A stretch of 64,000 nt of DNA, from contig JACDZG010000003.1 in the NCBI GenBank assembly GCA_013426805.1, positions 1 through 64,000 on the forward strand, read 5' to 3'. The notes under the pieces are model-generated. The model was given only the letters and a program-made list of their open reading frames with translations, was not told the origin of the DNA and ran no database searches. Both the position numbers and the translations under genes were made by a program. This DNA comes from Chromatiaceae bacterium. Lineage in GTDB: Bacteria > Pseudomonadota > Gammaproteobacteria > Chromatiales > Chromatiaceae. Shown here piece by piece: positions 62,531-64,000 of the stretch (position 1 is the first letter of the stretch; every line of letters begins with the position of its first letter).

Positions 62531-64000
62531 ATGTGTGCGTTTAAACGATTGGGAGCAGCAGGATTGTTGTTGGCCCTGTGCGCGCCCTATTCATTGGCGG
62601 AAACCCGGCTGCAAGTGAATGCCAACGCCAACCAGTTTCCTTATGTGACCGTGCGGGTGCGGGCCTTTGACGCCAACAGCGGCAACAGCGTATTGAGCTT
62701 GACCAAGGAAAAGCTGCTGGTTTCGGAAGATTTGGCCTCGATCGGCATTGAAAATTTTGACCTGCTGGCGGATCAGATCGCCAACAGTCCGAATGTGGAT
62801 GTGATGTTTGTCTTTGATGAAACGGGCAGCATGGCTGATGAAATCGCCGCTTTACTGCAAAGAACCCGCAACTTCGCCGATGCGATTGCTCAGGGCGGCA
62901 TTAATTTTCGGCTGGGTTTATTAAGCTTTTCCGACCGGATTGAAAAGAAATACGACTATACCGCTGACGTCGAACTTTTAAAGAAAAATGTATCGGCGCT
63001 AATCGCGACCGGCGGCGATGACGAACCGGAGAATCAACTTGATGCACTGATTGCAGCGGCAAACATGGCGGCGCGTCCCGACGCCAGGCGGATTTTCATT
63101 CTAGTGACCGATGCGCCCTATCATTTTCAGGATGCAGTGACACCAAGACGGCCGGAAGATGTGATTGCCGCCTTGAAAGAACAAGGAATTCAATTGCATG
63201 TGGTCGGCCCGGAACTGGACTCGTATAAGAATATGACCCAGGAGTTGGTCGGTAATTTTTATGATAAGGACAGTGACGATTTTTCCAGCATTGTGAAGAA
63301 TCTGGGCGGAGAGATTTCCGCGAATTATCAATTCTCCTATCGCTCGCCCCGGATGCTGCACGATGGCACGCGCCGCTTTGTGCGGGTGGCCTTGCAGGGT
63401 GAGGCAGCCACCGACGCGGCGCAATATGTCGCACCCTGGTTTATTACCGCCAGTTCGCGTCGGGAAGCCGGGCGCGGCGATGAAAGTCCGTATGCGCCGC
63501 AACAAGCACTGGATGGCGATCCGGCGACGGCGTGGTTTCCCAGTGAAATCGGGATGGCAAACAACGAATGGCTGCATTGTGCGTTGCCGACTCCGCGCAC
63601 CATTGCCAAAGTCACCGTGGTGGTGCCCCAGGGCTATACCTTTTCCGATCACAACAACGTCACCCTGTCGCTGGACGGCGGCGATGACCTTCACGGAACG
63701 CACAGCACGGATGGCGCACTATTGACCTTTGAGTTGGAGCAGCCGGTTCCCGTCCGGCAGTTGCACTTTGACTTGCGCGCCGCGTCAGGATCGCGGTTGG
63801 GGATTGCCGATATTAATGCCTATTTTCCCGACGGCGGCCTGATTCCGGAGCTTGCGGTCCATCGCATCAGCGCATCGGCGAAAGAATCCGCCAAGGACAG
63901 CAATGATCGTGGCGAGCAAGCCTATCATGCAGGCAAGCTTGGCGAGTCGGTTGAGCTGTATCTGGCGGCGATAGCAACAGACCCGGAATCGGCCCAGGCC
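62531..64000 (+). CDS. Exported von Willebrand A-domain protein (3' end outside window)
   Basis: The frame is open to the right edge (490 codons). It begins with a signal peptide (LGAAGLLLALCAPYSLAE). A short beta domain precedes a vWA domain with the metal site VFDETGSMADE, RLGLLSFSD and FILVTDAPYHF. Later parts resemble a discoidin-like sandwich (LDGDPATAWFPSE, near 320-345), and a TPR-like stretch begins near the edge (GEQAYHAGKLGESVELYLAA). DxTGS replaces the classical DxSxS, a functional variant. It is probably a periplasmic or surface adhesion/sensing protein acting with the deacetylase. The ATG follows GGAGAGTCTGTG. Base composition is lower-GC like its neighbour. Confidence 0.85.
   Translation, partial: MCAFKRLGAAGLLLALCAPYSLAETRLQVNANANQFPYVTVRVRAFDANSGNSVLSLTKEKLLVSEDLASIGIENFDLLADQIANSPNVDVMFVFDETGSMADEIAALLQRTRNFADAIAQGGINFRLGLLSFSDRIEKKYDYTADVELLKKNVSALIATGGDDEPENQLDALIAAANMAARPDARRIFILVTDAPYHFQDAVTPRRPEDVIAALKEQGIQLHVVGPELDSYKNMTQELVGNFYDKDSDDFSSIVKNLGGEISANYQFSYRSPRMLHDGTRRFVRVALQGEAATDAAQYVAPWFITASSRREAGRGDESPYAPQQALDGDPATAWFPSEIGMANNEWLHCALPTPRTIAKVTVVVPQGYTFSDHNNVTLSLDGGDDLHGTHSTDGALLTFELEQPVPVRQLHFDLRAASGSRLGIADINAYFPDGGLIPELAVHRISASAKESAKDSNDRGEQAYHAGKLGESVELYLAAIATDPESAQA

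Overview
The window looks like a high-GC gammaproteobacterial chromosome segment, most likely a purple sulfur bacterium (Chromatiaceae) or a close relative. I infer this from the gene set: a DsrC/TusE-type sulfur-relay protein, a HupK-HypCDE hydrogenase maturation set, a small membrane protein of the Thivi_2564 type, CHAT proteases, and many short palindromic elements between genes. No RNA gene or CRISPR array was seen.

Layout. 1-4.7 kb: the end of a trimeric autotransporter adhesin, two secreted phosphate-scavenging-type enzymes (GDPD and PhoX-like) and a DsrC-family protein. 4.7-9.5 kb: a YyaL/Spata20-type thioredoxin-fold protein, then a cluster of small membrane and coiled-coil proteins around a DUF2333 protein. 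9.7-18.5 kb: a giant cyclic beta-1,2-glucan synthase (NdvB/ChvB type). 19-23.4 kb: an RsmC-like methyltransferase and hupK-hypC-hypD-hypE. 23.4-25.7 kb: a class III nucleotide cyclase with a C-terminal PilZ-like part, a secreted protein, and rpmB-rpmG. 26-38.8 kb: an accessory island of predicted proteolysis genes: TPR-CHAT, CHAT with an N-terminal sensor-like region, a deleted third TPR-CHAT, a subtilisin-like S8 peptidase, and a CHAT-STAND NTPase-TPR protein. 39-47.9 kb: a ZntB/CorA transporter, an MscK-type channel, pqiA (split in two)-pqiB-pqiC, and an outer-membrane beta-barrel. 48-57.9 kb: remnants of several genes, then a DUF389 membrane protein, a HAD phosphatase-like protein, an arylsulfatase, a FixJ-type response regulator with its sensor kinase, and a Tat-exported protein. 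58-61.4 kb: remnants of a restriction-modification locus, of a TacA-TacT toxin-antitoxin pair and of lnt, around a zinc-ribbon membrane protein. 61.4-64 kb: a polysaccharide deacetylase and a von Willebrand A protein of visibly lower GC, probably of foreign origin.

Two themes stand out. First, the CHAT/S8/STAND island combines nucleotide-switch sensing with two protease folds and is the best candidate for a little-described immune or cell-death system. Second, at least seven genes survive only as short N- and/or C-terminal pieces joined directly together. Many neighbouring gaps hold perfect palindromes, one of them inserted in frame inside the STAND NTPase gene.
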